Shown: one piece after another, positions 17,851 through 25,703 of the stretch
How the letters are laid out: every line of letters starts with the position of its first letter
Position numbering within the stretch: the first letter of the stretch is position 1
Assembly: GCF_017068395.1 (NCBI RefSeq)
Contig: NZ_CP070619.1
Span: 2,728,001-2,792,000 of the forward strand
Length of the DNA: 64,000 nucleotides
Source: Rhodococcus pseudokoreensis
GTDB taxonomy: Bacteria; Actinomycetota; Actinomycetes; Mycobacteriales; Mycobacteriaceae
Direction: 5' to 3'
Notes under the pieces: model-generated
The model's database searches: none
Seen by the model: the letters and a program-made list of their open reading frames with translations, nothing else
Told to the model about the DNA's origin: nothing
Program-made: the position numbers and the translations under genes

Positions 17851-18320
17851 CCGGAATCACACTGTTACTGATCGCACTGTTCGCGGCCCTCGCGTTCGGG
17901 CTCGTCTGGCAGCGCCGCCAGGGGAAGGTCCGGACCACCGGTGAGACGACCGCGGTCGTGACCGGCGAGCGACGCACGCTCCTCGAGGCAGCGGGCGTCG
18001 GGCCGGGTTCGGGGGACGGTCGACAGGCCACCGTTCTCCACTTCTCCGCCGACTGGTGCGGTCCCTGCGCGGCGGTGCGCAGGGTCGTCGGACAGGTCGT
18101 CGCGGACCTCGCCGACGAGCCGGAACCTCCCGTCGAGGTGGAAGTCGACATCGACGAGTATCCCGCTCTCGCCAAGGAACTCGGCGTTCTGTCGTTGCCG
18201 ACGACGTTCATTCTCGACCCCGACCTGCAGCAACGCTTCCGGGTGTCCGGGGTGCCCGCGGCGGCCGACCTGAAGGCAGCGTTGGGACCCCTCACCCGGC
18301 CCCCGGCTTCAAATTCCTGA
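17847..18320 (+). CDS. thiX: Membrane-anchored thioredoxin-like protein
   Basis: 157-residue protein with one N-terminal membrane segment (about 4-21) and a thioredoxin domain from about residue 60 that carries the active-site motif WCGPC (Cys71 and Cys74) and the cis-proline block LSLPTTFIL. It probably reduces disulfides at the membrane, on which side is not certain. The ATGA overlap with the lmeA-like gene couples them. In mycobacteria the equivalent gene also lies between lmeA and the cysA2-sseC2 sulfur genes. Confidence 0.88.
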   Translation: MTGITLLLIALFAALAFGLVWQRRQGKVRTTGETTAVVTGERRTLLEAAGVGPGSGDGRQATVLHFSADWCGPCAAVRRVVGQVVADLADEPEPPVEVEVDIDEYPALAKELGVLSLPTTFILDPDLQQRFRVSGVPAAADLKAALGPLTRPPASNS

Positions 18321-18335
18321 AGAACCGGGTAAACT
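18308..18335 (+). promoter_or_regulatory. Promoter of the polycysteine leader and sulfur operon
   Basis: TTCAAA (18308-18313) and TAAACT (18330-18335) are spaced by 16 bp. Transcription would begin 7-8 nt after the -10 box, at the GTG of the leader peptide, making it leaderless. The promoter overlaps the end of thiX. Confidence 0.55.
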
Positions 18336-18342
18336 CGTCGTC

Positions 18343-18429
18343 GTGCAATCCAGCCACGAGCTCATGCTCACCCGACGCCGCACGGTAGACCTGTGCCGCC
18401 TCGGGGCTTGTTGCTGTACCTGTTGCTGA
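18343..18429 (+). CDS. Polycysteine leader peptide (cysteine-responsive attenuator)
   Basis: 28-codon leaderless ORF starting with GTG at the predicted transcription start. Internally it reads LMLTRRRTVDLCRLG and it ends in ACCCTCC, five cysteines in the last six residues. This is the conserved actinobacterial polycysteine short ORF. In Mycobacterium, translation of such ORFs was reported to attenuate the downstream sulfur genes when cysteine is plentiful and to relieve it when ribosomes stall on cysteine codons. The operon that follows (DUF4395, thiosulfate sulfurtransferase, sseC) matches. A short hairpin CGCGG/CCGCG lies at 18459-18471; I cannot assign the antiterminating structures. Confidence 0.85.
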   Translation: MQSSHELMLTRRRTVDLCRLGACCCTCC

Positions 18430-18556
18430 TCACCAGGGCTGTCGCTTTCTGCTGACACCGCGGACTCCGCGCACGTGATCGAAACCCGATGACGACGTCG
18501 TCCGTCGTTGCTCGGCGCCAGGCAAGCATTCAGGACTCAACGCAGGAGCACTTCTC

Positions 18557-19009
18557 ATGTCCACAACACTCGAGGTCGAGCAGGTCGACGTTCGTGGCCC
18601 CCGGTTCGCCGCCTGGGTCACCACCGCAGTGCTCGTCGCCGTCCTCGTCGTGTCGACGTTCTCGCTGGTCGCAGCAGGAATTCTGCTGGCCCTGCAGGCG
18701 GTCGTCTTCGCGGCGGGCGCAGCCACCGGGCCGCGGCGCAGCCCGTACGGCCGGATCTTCGGCACCCTCGTCGCGCCGCGACTCGCTCCGGTGAGCGAAC
18801 GCGAACCCGCCGCCCCGCTGCGGTTCGCACAGCTCGTCGGATTCGTCTTCGCCGCCGTCGGCACCGTCGGCTTCCTCACCGGCGCCGGCCTCGTCGGCGC
18901 CGTGGCCACCGCATTCGCCCTGTTCGCAGCGTTCCTCAACGCCGCATTCGGGTTCTGCCTCGGCTGCCAGATCTATCCACTCGTCGCACGCCTGAGGCCC
19001 GCGGCCTGA
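18557..19009 (+). CDS. DUF4395 membrane protein of the sulfur operon
   Basis: 150-residue protein with about four membrane helices (roughly 17-36, 37-55, 92-110 and 112-132). A CLGC pair near the C-terminus (FGFCLGCQIYPL) could bind a metal or take part in thiol chemistry. DUF4395 proteins commonly sit beside rhodaneses and thioredoxins; the biochemical role is not known. ATG 18557 follows GGAGCAC. It is the first structural gene after the polycysteine leader, 127 nt downstream of it, and is 67 nt before the rhodanese gene. Confidence 0.85.
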   Translation: MSTTLEVEQVDVRGPRFAAWVTTAVLVAVLVVSTFSLVAAGILLALQAVVFAAGAATGPRRSPYGRIFGTLVAPRLAPVSEREPAAPLRFAQLVGFVFAAVGTVGFLTGAGLVGAVATAFALFAAFLNAAFGFCLGCQIYPLVARLRPAA

Positions 19010-19076
19010 AAATTTCACACCCGGAACCACCGCACGATCCACCCGACACAAGTAAGAACACATCGAAAGGAACACC

Positions 19077-19913
19077 ATGGCTCGCTCCGATGTCCTAGTC
19101 TCCGCCGACTGGGCTGAGCAGAACCTCAACGCCCCCAAGACCGTTTTCGTCGAGGTGGATGAGGACACCAGCGCATACGACGGCGGCCACATCGAAGGCG
19201 CCATCCGCCTCGACTGGCGGAAGGACCTGCAGGACGGGGTCCGTCGTGACTTCCTGAATCAGCAGCAGTTCTCCGACCTCCTGTCGGCCAAGGGTGTCGC
19301 CAACGACGACACCATCGTTCTCTACGGTGGCAACAACAACTGGTTCGCGGCGTACGCGTACTGGTACTTCAAGCTGTACGGCCACCAGGACGTCAAGCTG
19401 ATCGACGGCGGCCGCAAGAAGTGGGAGCTCGACGGACGCCCCCTCGACAAGGAGACCGTGTCCCGCCCGGCCACCCAGTACAAGGCCGACGCACCCGACC
19501 TGACGATCCGCGCGTTCCGCGACGAGGTCATCGACGCCATCGGCAACAAGAACCTCGTCGACGTGCGTTCGCCCGACGAGTTCTCCGGCAAGATCCTCGC
19601 CCCCGCGCACCTGCCGCAGGAGCAGGCGCAGCAGCGTGGACACGTCCCCACGGCCATCAACATCCCGTGGAGCACCACCGCAAACGAGGACGGCACCTTC
19701 AAGTCGGACGACGACCTGGAGAAGCTGTACTCGGAGAAGGGCTACGACGAGTCGAAGCCCACCATCGCGTACTGCCGCATCGGCGAGCGCTCCAGCCACA
19801 CCTGGTTCGTGCTCAAGGAGATCCTCGGCAAGTCCGATGTCAAGAACTACGACGGCAGCTGGGTCGAATACGGCTCACTCGTCGGCGCACCCATCGAGTT
19901 GGAGGTTCACTGA
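19077..19913 (+). CDS. cysA2: Thiosulfate sulfurtransferase (rhodanese)
   Basis: 278-residue tandem-rhodanese protein: an inactive N-terminal repeat (about 5-125) and a catalytic C-terminal repeat (about 150-275) with the active-site loop CRIGERSSHT, Cys at about position 233. It transfers sulfane sulfur from thiosulfate to a thiol or cyanide acceptor. It corresponds to the gene called cysA2 or sseA in mycobacteria; the name does not mean the sulfate transporter ATPase. The strong GAAAGGAACACC ribosome site precedes ATG 19077. Expression is expected to depend on the upstream polycysteine attenuator. Confidence 0.93.
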   Translation: MARSDVLVSADWAEQNLNAPKTVFVEVDEDTSAYDGGHIEGAIRLDWRKDLQDGVRRDFLNQQQFSDLLSAKGVANDDTIVLYGGNNNWFAAYAYWYFKLYGHQDVKLIDGGRKKWELDGRPLDKETVSRPATQYKADAPDLTIRAFRDEVIDAIGNKNLVDVRSPDEFSGKILAPAHLPQEQAQQRGHVPTAINIPWSTTANEDGTFKSDDDLEKLYSEKGYDESKPTIAYCRIGERSSHTWFVLKEILGKSDVKNYDGSWVEYGSLVGAPIELEVH

Positions 19914-19916
19914 GCC

Positions 19917-20222
19917 ATGTGTGGAGCACCTGTACAGACCCAGACCCTGCCCGCGGGCGTCGACGTCGAGAAGGAAACGGTCATCACCGGCCGCGTTCTC
20001 GCGGCTGACGGCCAGCCGATCGGTGGAGCGTTCGTGCGCCTCCTCGACGGCGGCGGAGAGTTCACCGCCGAGGTCGTCGCCTCGGGCACCGGAGACTTCC
20101 GCTTCTTCGCCGCTCCCGGCGACTGGACCGTGCGTGCACTGTCCAGCTCCGGCAACGGCACCGCCACGGTGAGCCCGACCAGCGCAGGCGTGCACAACGT
20201 CGACGTCACGGTCGGCGAGTAA
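19917..20222 (+). CDS. sseC: SseC family (DUF1416) protein
   Basis: 101-residue protein starting MCGAP, with a transthyretin/prealbumin-like beta fold (ITGRVLAADGQPIGGAFVRLLD, GDFRFFAAPGDWTVRALS). It is always found after a thiosulfate sulfurtransferase in actinobacteria and is thought to act in sulfur metabolism; no reaction is known. The two cysteine-free tail and small size agree with the family. It begins 3 nt after the rhodanese stop and is followed by a strong terminator at 20241-20273. Confidence 0.92.
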   Translation: MCGAPVQTQTLPAGVDVEKETVITGRVLAADGQPIGGAFVRLLDGGGEFTAEVVASGTGDFRFFAAPGDWTVRALSSSGNGTATVSPTSAGVHNVDVTVGE

Positions 20223-20240
20223 GACTCAGCACTGTCAGGA

Positions 20241-20273
20241 AGGCCCCGCTCCGGTATCCGGAGCGGGGCCTTC
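20241..20273 (+). terminator. Terminator of the sulfur operon
   Basis: Perfect 15-bp GC-rich stem (20241-20255 with 20259-20273), 3-nt loop, then CTTCG. Confidence 0.85.
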
Positions 20274-20294
20274 TTCGTGCGTCTCCGCCGCCCG

Positions 20295-20334
20295 TGCGCC
20301 TTTCTGGTTGCTCCAGCTACCAGAAAGGCGCACG
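20295..20334. repeat. Palindromic element family B, copy 1
   Basis: GTGCGCCTTTCTGGT (20295-20309) pairs perfectly with ACCAGAAAGGCGCAC (20320-20334). The same element, with C for T in the arms, occurs at 51545-51590. In both copies a GAGCG..GGAGC..GCC tail runs straight into the TAG stop of a minus-strand gene. Here it lies downstream of the cutinase-like gene (stop 20347), so it probably acts as its terminator. Confidence 0.75.
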
Positions 20335-20346
20335 AGCGCGGAGCGC

Positions 20347-21618
20347 CTACTGCTGGTGCGCGAGCGCGGTGATCCAGTCGACGATCTTCTCGCTCTCCCA
20401 GTACCAGGGGTCGTTCGGATTGTTGTTCCAGTAGAAGAGGTGCTGGATGAAGCCCAGGAAGATGTACGGCTTGATCACGAGTTCGAAGATGTCCCGGTTG
20501 TCCTCGACGAACCCGGGGCCCTCTGCCGCGAGCTTCGCCTTCACGACGTCGGAACCGGGGCCCATCGCCCAGTTCAGCGCCTCGACCATCTGCTCCTGGG
20601 ACACCTGCATGTTCCGGTCCGGTCCGTCCGGGTCGTAGGTCCGGTCGGCCACCTTGCGCAGGACGTCGAGGAAGGACTCGTCGGAGGCGAACCAGTCGTC
20701 GTGGGTGACGATGTGCACGATCGCCCGCGCCGCCATGTTCGTCACCGCGTTCGCGAAGTCGGAGACGGTCTGGCCGGGGTTCAGCAGGGTGAAGTGCAAC
20801 TGTCCCAGCACCCCGAGCGCCAGCTCGAGGACGGCGATCTCCTGCGGCGCGTCGCACGCGATGTCGTAGGGGCGGCACGCGTAGGTGATCTTGCCTTCGA
20901 GGGCGCCGTAGTCGGCCGGCTCGGAAGACATGAATCCGCCTCCGGGAGGGCCCGGTTCGCCCAGTGACGGGGTGCCCGCCGGACGGTACGGGTCACCGAT
21001 CAACGCGACACCGGCGATGTCGTCGGCGGTAACCAAAGCGTTGCTGTCCCGGTGTCCGAGTTCGCGCGCCACCCGTTCGGTCACCTCCGCGCCGACGCTG
21101 TATCCGAGCAGCACGTACTTGGTGTCGTCGCCGCACTTCGCCTTGTTCTCGTCGAGGATCCTGTTCATCGACGCCACCCCGGCAGCCATCGAATCCTGGT
21201 ATGTCGGAACAGGTTGCAGCAGACCGAGACCGTACGTGGACGGGTAGGGAACGTACATCCACCCCACCGTCCCGGGCTCGTCCTTGTTCGCCTCGCCGGT
21301 CGGCACCGTCACGTTGCCCACCCAATTCGACCACAGTTGGCGGTTCTCGTCTGCCAGCGGGTTGCGGTCGGCCGTGGAGTCGGTGGCGCCGGACACCGCG
21401 ACGATCATCACGTCGGGGCAGTCGGCGGCGTAGTTGTTCGGATCGACGCGGTCGGTGTCGCCGTTCCCCGAGCCGGCGCTTCCCGACCCTGCGCTGCCGG
21501 AGTCCGGGGCCGCGGCGGCCAGACCGGGAGCGCCGAACGCGGACACGGTGAGCAGCAGCACCGTCGCCGTGATCGCGGCTCGCGCCAGGCCGGGGAGGGC
21601 AGGACTGGATCGAAGCAT
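20347..21618 (-). CDS. Secreted cutinase-family serine hydrolase
   Basis: 423-residue exported protein. A signal peptide (about 1-36, ending GLAAAA) is followed by a low-complexity Gly-Ser linker and a cutinase-like alpha/beta domain with the nucleophile motif GYSVGAEV (Ser174) and paired cysteines (CPDV near residue 67, KCGDD near 162). A C-terminal extension of about 180 residues is longer than in plain cutinases. It probably hydrolyses ester bonds in lipids or polyesters outside the cell. The gene is divergent from the small membrane peptide at 21766. Confidence 0.82.
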   Translation of the reverse strand: MLRSSPALPGLARAAITATVLLLTVSAFGAPGLAAAAPDSGSAGSGSAGSGNGDTDRVDPNNYAADCPDVMIVAVSGATDSTADRNPLADENRQLWSNWVGNVTVPTGEANKDEPGTVGWMYVPYPSTYGLGLLQPVPTYQDSMAAGVASMNRILDENKAKCGDDTKYVLLGYSVGAEVTERVARELGHRDSNALVTADDIAGVALIGDPYRPAGTPSLGEPGPPGGGFMSSEPADYGALEGKITYACRPYDIACDAPQEIAVLELALGVLGQLHFTLLNPGQTVSDFANAVTNMAARAIVHIVTHDDWFASDESFLDVLRKVADRTYDPDGPDRNMQVSQEQMVEALNWAMGPGSDVVKAKLAAEGPGFVEDNRDIFELVIKPYIFLGFIQHLFYWNNNPNDPWYWESEKIVDWITALAHQQ

Positions 21619-21729
21619 GGGACCTCCGGGAGGAGCGGGAGACGAGACGACGGCATGAGGATATCCGGAACCGACCGGGTGGTCGCCTTCAGAAAACCGT
21701 AGCCGCAGAGACGGTAAGCCGCCTCCCGT

Positions 21730-21759
21730 TTCGACCGTTCGACGGGTTCGGTTTAGGAT
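21730..21759 (+). promoter_or_regulatory. Promoter of the small membrane peptide and nitrobindin genes
   Basis: TTCGAC (21730-21735), 18-bp spacer, TAGGAT (21754-21759). The GTG of the 32-residue ORF begins 7 nt after the -10 box, so the mRNA is probably leaderless. Confidence 0.5.
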
Positions 21760-21765
21760 GTCACC

Positions 21766-21864
21766 GTGGTTATCTTCTTCGAGGTACTTCTTGTCCTTGC
21801 CGCCGTGTTGATCACGTGGTTCTCCCTCTACACGATCTACCGCCTGGTCACCGACGAGTCGTGA
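21766..21864 (+). CDS. Small single-span membrane peptide
   Basis: 32-residue ORF (GTG start), almost all of which is one hydrophobic helix ([19 protein letters not shown]), with acidic Glu at residue 6 and a charged end. The start coincides with the transcription start predicted from TAGGAT at 21754-21759. The stop TGA overlaps the GTG of the nitrobindin gene (GTGA), which supports real translation. The function is unknown; it may be a partner of the haem protein or only serve translational coupling. Confidence 0.65.
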   Translation: MVIFFEVLLVLAAVLITWFSLYTIYRLVTDES

Positions 21865-22583
21865 GTCAAACCCCGGACGCAGGCGCAGATCCGCCTTCCG
21901 AGCACCCGACTACGAGCGCACCCACTGGGGACTCCCCCACCGTGCGCCGTGGTAGCGGTGACGCAGCCGTCGCGGACGCCATCGAGCGTTCCAAGACGAC
22001 GGCGTCGCGGAACATCCCGCAGCTTCCGGACCTTCCGCTGCCCGAGGACACCGCGAATCTGCGCCTCGGCCCGGATCTGAACAACGAACTCCTCGCGGTA
22101 CTGCCGCTCGTGGGTGTCTGGCGCGGTGAAGGGGAAGGCCACGACCCCGACACCGGCGACTACCACTTCGGGCAGCAGATCATCGTCTCCCACAACGGTG
22201 GCAACTACCTCGAGTGGAAATCCCAGACCTGGGTTCTGGGCACCGACGGCGAGTACGTGCGCCCCGACCTCCACGAGACCGGTTTCTGGCGGATCAGCGG
22301 AGACGGCATTCCCGGCAGCACCAACGAGGAAGTCGTCGAACTCCTCCTCGCCCACAGCTCCGGCATCGTCGAACTGTTCTACGGCCGCGCCCTCACCCAG
22401 TCGTCGTGGGAACTCGCGACCGACGTCGTGATCCGCAGCACCTCCGGTGTTCTCGTCGGCGGCGCCAAGCGTCTCTACGGCATCGTCGAGGGCGGCGACC
22501 TCGCGTACGTCGAGGAACGCATCATCGCGGACGGGGAACTGCGACCCCACCTCTCCGCGCGGCTGTCCCGCTACGTTGGCTAG
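21861..22583 (+). CDS. Nitrobindin-type haem-binding protein (FABP-like)
   Basis: 240-residue protein with a disordered, Pro/Ser/Thr-rich first 60 residues and a 10-stranded barrel of the nitrobindin/THAP4 C-terminal family. The family motif GxWxGxGxG is present as GVWRGEGEG (about residues 84-92), and a histidine near the C-terminus ([13 protein letters not shown]) is the expected haem ligand. Such proteins bind ferric haem, react with NO and isomerise peroxynitrite; the mycobacterial homologue is Rv0813c. A family A palindrome follows 2 nt after the stop. Confidence 0.87.
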   Translation: MSQTPDAGADPPSEHPTTSAPTGDSPTVRRGSGDAAVADAIERSKTTASRNIPQLPDLPLPEDTANLRLGPDLNNELLAVLPLVGVWRGEGEGHDPDTGDYHFGQQIIVSHNGGNYLEWKSQTWVLGTDGEYVRPDLHETGFWRISGDGIPGSTNEEVVELLLAHSSGIVELFYGRALTQSSWELATDVVIRSTSGVLVGGAKRLYGIVEGGDLAYVEERIIADGELRPHLSARLSRYVG

Positions 22584-22585
22584 CG

Positions 22586-22633
22586 CCCCGTGAGTACTTA
22601 TTAACCGCGGGCGGTTAATAAGTACTCACGGGG
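22586..22633. repeat. Palindromic element family A, copy 1
   Basis: A 23-bp perfect inverted repeat (22586-22608 with 22611-22633) around GG. The arm reads GTGAGTACTTATTAACCGC. Two further copies are at 23750-23793 and 50755-50800. It begins 2 nt after the nitrobindin stop codon, and probably functions as a terminator and/or is a mobile palindromic repeat. Confidence 0.9.
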
Positions 22634-22727
22634 CGGGTTATCCACAACCTTCCGTTCATCCACAGGCCGGTTGAAATCGGCCCTTTCCGGGCGTTTCCTG
22701 TCGGCCTCGGTGCGCACCGTCGCGTCC

Positions 22728-23780
22728 ATGACACCTGCGACGATCGACTTCAAGCCCGAGTTCCAGACAGTCCTCGACCACCAGCACGGCCTCGTCACGG
22801 CCCGCCAACTGCGCCGGCTGGGCATCTCGACCCGGCAAATTCAGCACATGGTGGAGTCCGGCCAGTGGTCGGCGGTGTTGCACGGTGTCTACGCCGTCAC
22901 CAACGGACCCCTCGACCGGCCGATGATGCTGTGGGCAGCGCTGCTGTTCGGTGGTCCGCGCGCGATTCTCAGCCACCGGACGGCGGCCGAGGAGTGGGCG
23001 CTGGTGCCCGTCGACCCCGAGGGTCCGATCCACGTCACCGTGCCCTACGGATTGTCCGCCGAGCCCCAGGGACCGACGTATCGCAAGGTCGGACGGCGAT
23101 CCGACCGTCTGGTTCCGCGCGAGGGCGATCTTCTCCACCCGGGGGTCGTGGTGCACCGGTCCCGGGCGCACGCCCACATCCTCGTCCCGACACTCCTGCC
23201 GCGAACGTCCCTGGCGGACACCGTCGTCGATCTGGCTGTCGAGGAGCCGTCGGCCCGGGGAGCGGCGCGGGTCCTCGTCGCGGCGGTCACCGGCAGCAGT
23301 GCGTCGGTCCACACTCTCCTTCGGCGGATCGAGCAGCGTCCGCCACGCAGATACCGCAGGGCACTGACCGACGCGCTGACGTTCGTCTCCAGCGGAGTCC
23401 AGTCGATCCTGGAGCACCGGTACGCCCTCGACGTCGAACTCGCCCACGGACTGCCGGCCGCCCGGCGACAGTCGCCTGTGCTCGTCGACGGGAAGACCCT
23501 GTACGAGGACGTGGACTACTCGGACAGCGGGGTTCCGCTCCTCGTGCGGCTGGACGGGCTGCGGTACCACTCGTCGCGGTCGGTGGCGCTGCGCGACCGG
23601 CGTCGCGGCAACGCGGCGGAACTCGCGGGGAAGGCGACGCTGGTGTACGGCTGGGAGGAGGTGACGCAACGCTCGTGTGAGGTCGCCGCCGAGGTGCGCA
23701 CGGTGCTCGAGCGGGGCGGCTGGAGTGGGTCGAACCCGTGCCCGCGATGCCGTGAGTACTTGTTAACCGCCGGCGGTTAA
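22728..23780 (+). CDS. AbiEi-type winged-helix / DUF559-like protein
   Basis: 350-residue protein. The N-terminus (about 8-60, HGLVTARQLRRLGISTRQIQHMVESGQWSAVLHGVY in part) is the winged-helix found in AbiEi antitoxin-like proteins. The C-terminal part resembles DUF559/endonuclease-fold domains with LVRLDGLRYHSSRSVALRDRRR. Such solo proteins are common and numerous in Rhodococcus and Mycobacterium; no adjacent AbiEii toxin is seen. The last nine residues (REYLLTAGG) and the stop codon are contributed by a family A palindrome, so the natural C-terminus may have been changed. The function is unknown. Confidence 0.75.
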   Translation: MTPATIDFKPEFQTVLDHQHGLVTARQLRRLGISTRQIQHMVESGQWSAVLHGVYAVTNGPLDRPMMLWAALLFGGPRAILSHRTAAEEWALVPVDPEGPIHVTVPYGLSAEPQGPTYRKVGRRSDRLVPREGDLLHPGVVVHRSRAHAHILVPTLLPRTSLADTVVDLAVEEPSARGAARVLVAAVTGSSASVHTLLRRIEQRPPRRYRRALTDALTFVSSGVQSILEHRYALDVELAHGLPAARRQSPVLVDGKTLYEDVDYSDSGVPLLVRLDGLRYHSSRSVALRDRRRGNAAELAGKATLVYGWEEVTQRSCEVAAEVRTVLERGGWSGSNPCPRCREYLLTAGG

Positions 23781-23793
23781 CAAGTACTCACGG
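23750..23793. repeat. Palindromic element family A, copy 2
   Basis: A perfect 22-bp inverted repeat without a spacer (23750-23771 with 23772-23793); the arm contains GTGAGTACTTGTTAACCGCC. It overlaps the 3' end of the AbiEi-like gene and supplies its TAA stop. Confidence 0.9.
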
Positions 23794-23809
23794 GCGCGAA
23801 GCGCACAAC

Positions 23810-23876
23810 GGCCCCCGAGCCTTCCGGTGCGTGTGCACCGGTCCCGATCTTGGACCAGACCGGGGGCTCGGGGGCC
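23810..23876. other. Branched hairpin downstream of cydC
   Basis: A 12-bp outer stem (GGCCCCCGAGCC 23810-23821 with GGCTCGGGGGCC 23865-23876) encloses a 7-bp stem (CCGGTGC/GCACCGG, 23824-23841) and a short GGTCC/GGACC pairing that overlaps it. It would fold on either strand. It may be the terminator of the cyd operon and of the convergent gene, or part of a structured RNA with the short ORF at 23939-23977. No T-run follows on either side. Confidence 0.5.
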
Positions 23877-23938
23877 GGGTAGCTGCCTGGGATTCGCTCG
23901 CCGCTCGCGCGGTCAGTGAATTCCGTCAGCGGTAGCGG

Positions 23939-23977
23939 CTAGCTGGCAGCCACCTCACGTGTCCGTCTGTCATTCAA
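23939..23977 (-). CDS. Possible 12-codon ORF with near-perfect Shine-Dalgarno
   Basis: On the minus strand AAGGAGGTGGTC (23983-23994) matches the anti-SD complement AAGGAGGTGATC at 11 of 12 bases. A TTG follows 5-6 nt after that block and opens a 12-residue frame ending REVAAS then TAG. An ATG four bases further on opens an alternative 15-residue frame ending at 23926. It begins 47 nt beyond the cydC stop and is followed by the branched hairpin. I do not recognise it with certainty; it could be an orphan leader peptide or a ribosome-trapping element. Confidence 0.35.
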   Translation of the reverse strand: MNDRRTREVAAS

Positions 23978-24023
23978 TTTCAGACCACCTCCTTCCTCGT
24001 GTACTCAAGAACGTACGCCGCAC

Positions 24024-25703
24024 TCACGGAGTCGGCAACGCATTTTCGCTCTCAGCTTTCTCCACCCGTATCACCAGGTCAGCGCTGGTATCCTGCGGAA
24101 GCTGGTGGGTGACCACCACGACGGTGCGCTGCGCTGACACCAGTCCGCCGTCGCGCGCGAGCAGTTTCCGCAGCAGGTCGGCGCCCGCGTCGGCGTCGAG
24201 GTGTTCGGTCGGTTCGTCCAGCAGCAGCACCCGGTCGGGCGACAGCAGCGCCCTGGCGAGGAGCAGCCGGCGACGCTGCCCGCCGGACACCGCCCGGGCA
24301 CCGCCGGCGAGGGTGGTGTGCACCCCCTCCGGAAGCTCCGACACCCATCCTCCGAGGCCGACGGACTCCAGGACCGTCACCGCCTCCGCGGCGTCCAGGT
24401 CGCCGCGCGCGACGCGCAGGTTTTCGAGCACCGACGTGTCGAAGAGGTGCGCGTCCTCCGCGAAGAACCCGACGTTCCGGCGCAGCGCCCCGGACCTGAT
24501 GCGGTGGACGTCGACGCCGTCGATCCGGACCCTCCCCGAGACTGGTGGCAGCAACCCGGCGAGGGTCATCAGGGTGGTCGTCTTCCCCGACCCACTGCCC
24601 CCGACGATCGCGACGCGGGCACCCGGCCGCAGGTCGAGGTCGAGCGGGGCCGTGACTTGCCCTCCGGGCCAGCCGCACCGCAGGTCCTTCGCGACCACTT
24701 CCGCCGGTCCGTCGAGGTCCCGGTCGCCGGGGTGCGGATCCGCGACGGCGGCGTCGAGCACAGCGAGGATCCGGCGGGACGCGATGCGGGCCCGGGTCAG
24801 CGCGACCGCTGCGGCGGGCAGTGCTGCCGTGGCCTCGAACGCGGACAGCGGCAGGAGCACGAGGATGCCCATCGCCATCGGGCTCATGGTCCCCGACGAG
24901 TACAGGTCCATGCCGATGAGCAGCGACGCGATGACGCTCACCCCCACTGCCAGCGGGGTGGCGGCGTCCGCGAACGCGCTGGGTGCGGCGGCGCGGTCTG
25001 TCGCCGAGACTGCGGCGTGCTCGGCGTCGACGGCCCGCGACACGGCGCGGTCGAGGCGACCGGCGACGCGCAGTTCCGCGGCGTGATCGAGGGCGGTGAC
25101 GGCGTCCTCGCTGAACCGGGCGCGCGCCTCCGCCCCGGACGTCTCGGCGAGGCGGGCGGCTCGCGCGGACAGCCAGGGCGCCGCGACCCCCGACACCGCG
25201 AGCGCCACCGCGAGGACGAGCGCCGCGGCAGGCGAGATCACCGCGAGGATGCCGACGGCGGCCACGGCCAGGACGACGGCCACGGCGATCGGGATCAGCG
25301 CGCGGACCACGACGTCACCGAGCGTGTCGACGTCGGCCCCGGTGCGGGCGAGGAGTTCGCCGCGGCGCAGTCCGGCGGCGGCCGCGGGGTCCCCGTCGGC
25401 GAGCCGCTGGTACAGCCGGGTGCGGGCGGACGTGGTGCCGCGCAGCGCCGTGTCGTGGGTGGCCAGCCGCTCGAGGTAGCGGAAGACGCCGCGGGAGATG
25501 CCCAGGGCCCGCACCGCCACGACGGCCACGCTGAGGTCGAGGACGGGCGGCATCTGCCATGCCCTCGTGATCAACCAGGCCGACAGCGCCGCCAGCGCGA
25601 GCGCACTGCCCAGGGTGGCGACTCCGGCGGCGACGGCCCGCGCCACCCGTCCCGGTTTCAGGTCGAGTAGCGGCAGTGCTCGAATCAGCGGGTCACGCGA
25701 CAT
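24024..25703 (-). CDS. cydC: Thiol reductant ABC exporter subunit CydC
   Basis: 559-residue half-transporter: six membrane helices in the first 320 residues, then an ATPase domain with Walker A GGSGSGKTT, signature VSGGQRRR and Walker B VLLLDEP. With CydD it exports cysteine/glutathione-type thiols (or haem, by recent reports) and is needed to assemble cytochrome bd. Its ATG lies inside the end of cydD (11-nt overlap). It is the last gene of cydA-cydB-cydD-cydC. Assignment as CydC rather than CydD rests on the order and on the family-type signature. Confidence 0.92.
   Translation of the reverse strand: MSRDPLIRALPLLDLKPGRVARAVAAGVATLGSALALAALSAWLITRAWQMPPVLDLSVAVVAVRALGISRGVFRYLERLATHDTALRGTTSARTRLYQRLADGDPAAAAGLRRGELLARTGADVDTLGDVVVRALIPIAVAVVLAVAAVGILAVISPAAALVLAVALAVSGVAAPWLSARAARLAETSGAEARARFSEDAVTALDHAAELRVAGRLDRAVSRAVDAEHAAVSATDRAAAPSAFADAATPLAVGVSVIASLLIGMDLYSSGTMSPMAMGILVLLPLSAFEATAALPAAAVALTRARIASRRILAVLDAAVADPHPGDRDLDGPAEVVAKDLRCGWPGGQVTAPLDLDLRPGARVAIVGGSGSGKTTTLMTLAGLLPPVSGRVRIDGVDVHRIRSGALRRNVGFFAEDAHLFDTSVLENLRVARGDLDAAEAVTVLESVGLGGWVSELPEGVHTTLAGGARAVSGGQRRRLLLARALLSPDRVLLLDEPTEHLDADAGADLLRKLLARDGGLVSAQRTVVVVTHQLPQDTSADLVIRVEKAESENALPTP

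Noticed and set aside
22728..23780. An AbiE toxin-antitoxin pair
   Set aside because: Only the AbiEi-like winged helix gene is present. No nucleotidyltransferase (AbiEii) gene is adjacent.
22586..23793. A CRISPR array or IS ends formed by the repeated palindromes
   Set aside because: The repeats are self-complementary, lie kilobases apart or flank an ordinary gene, and no spacers, cas genes or transposase are present.
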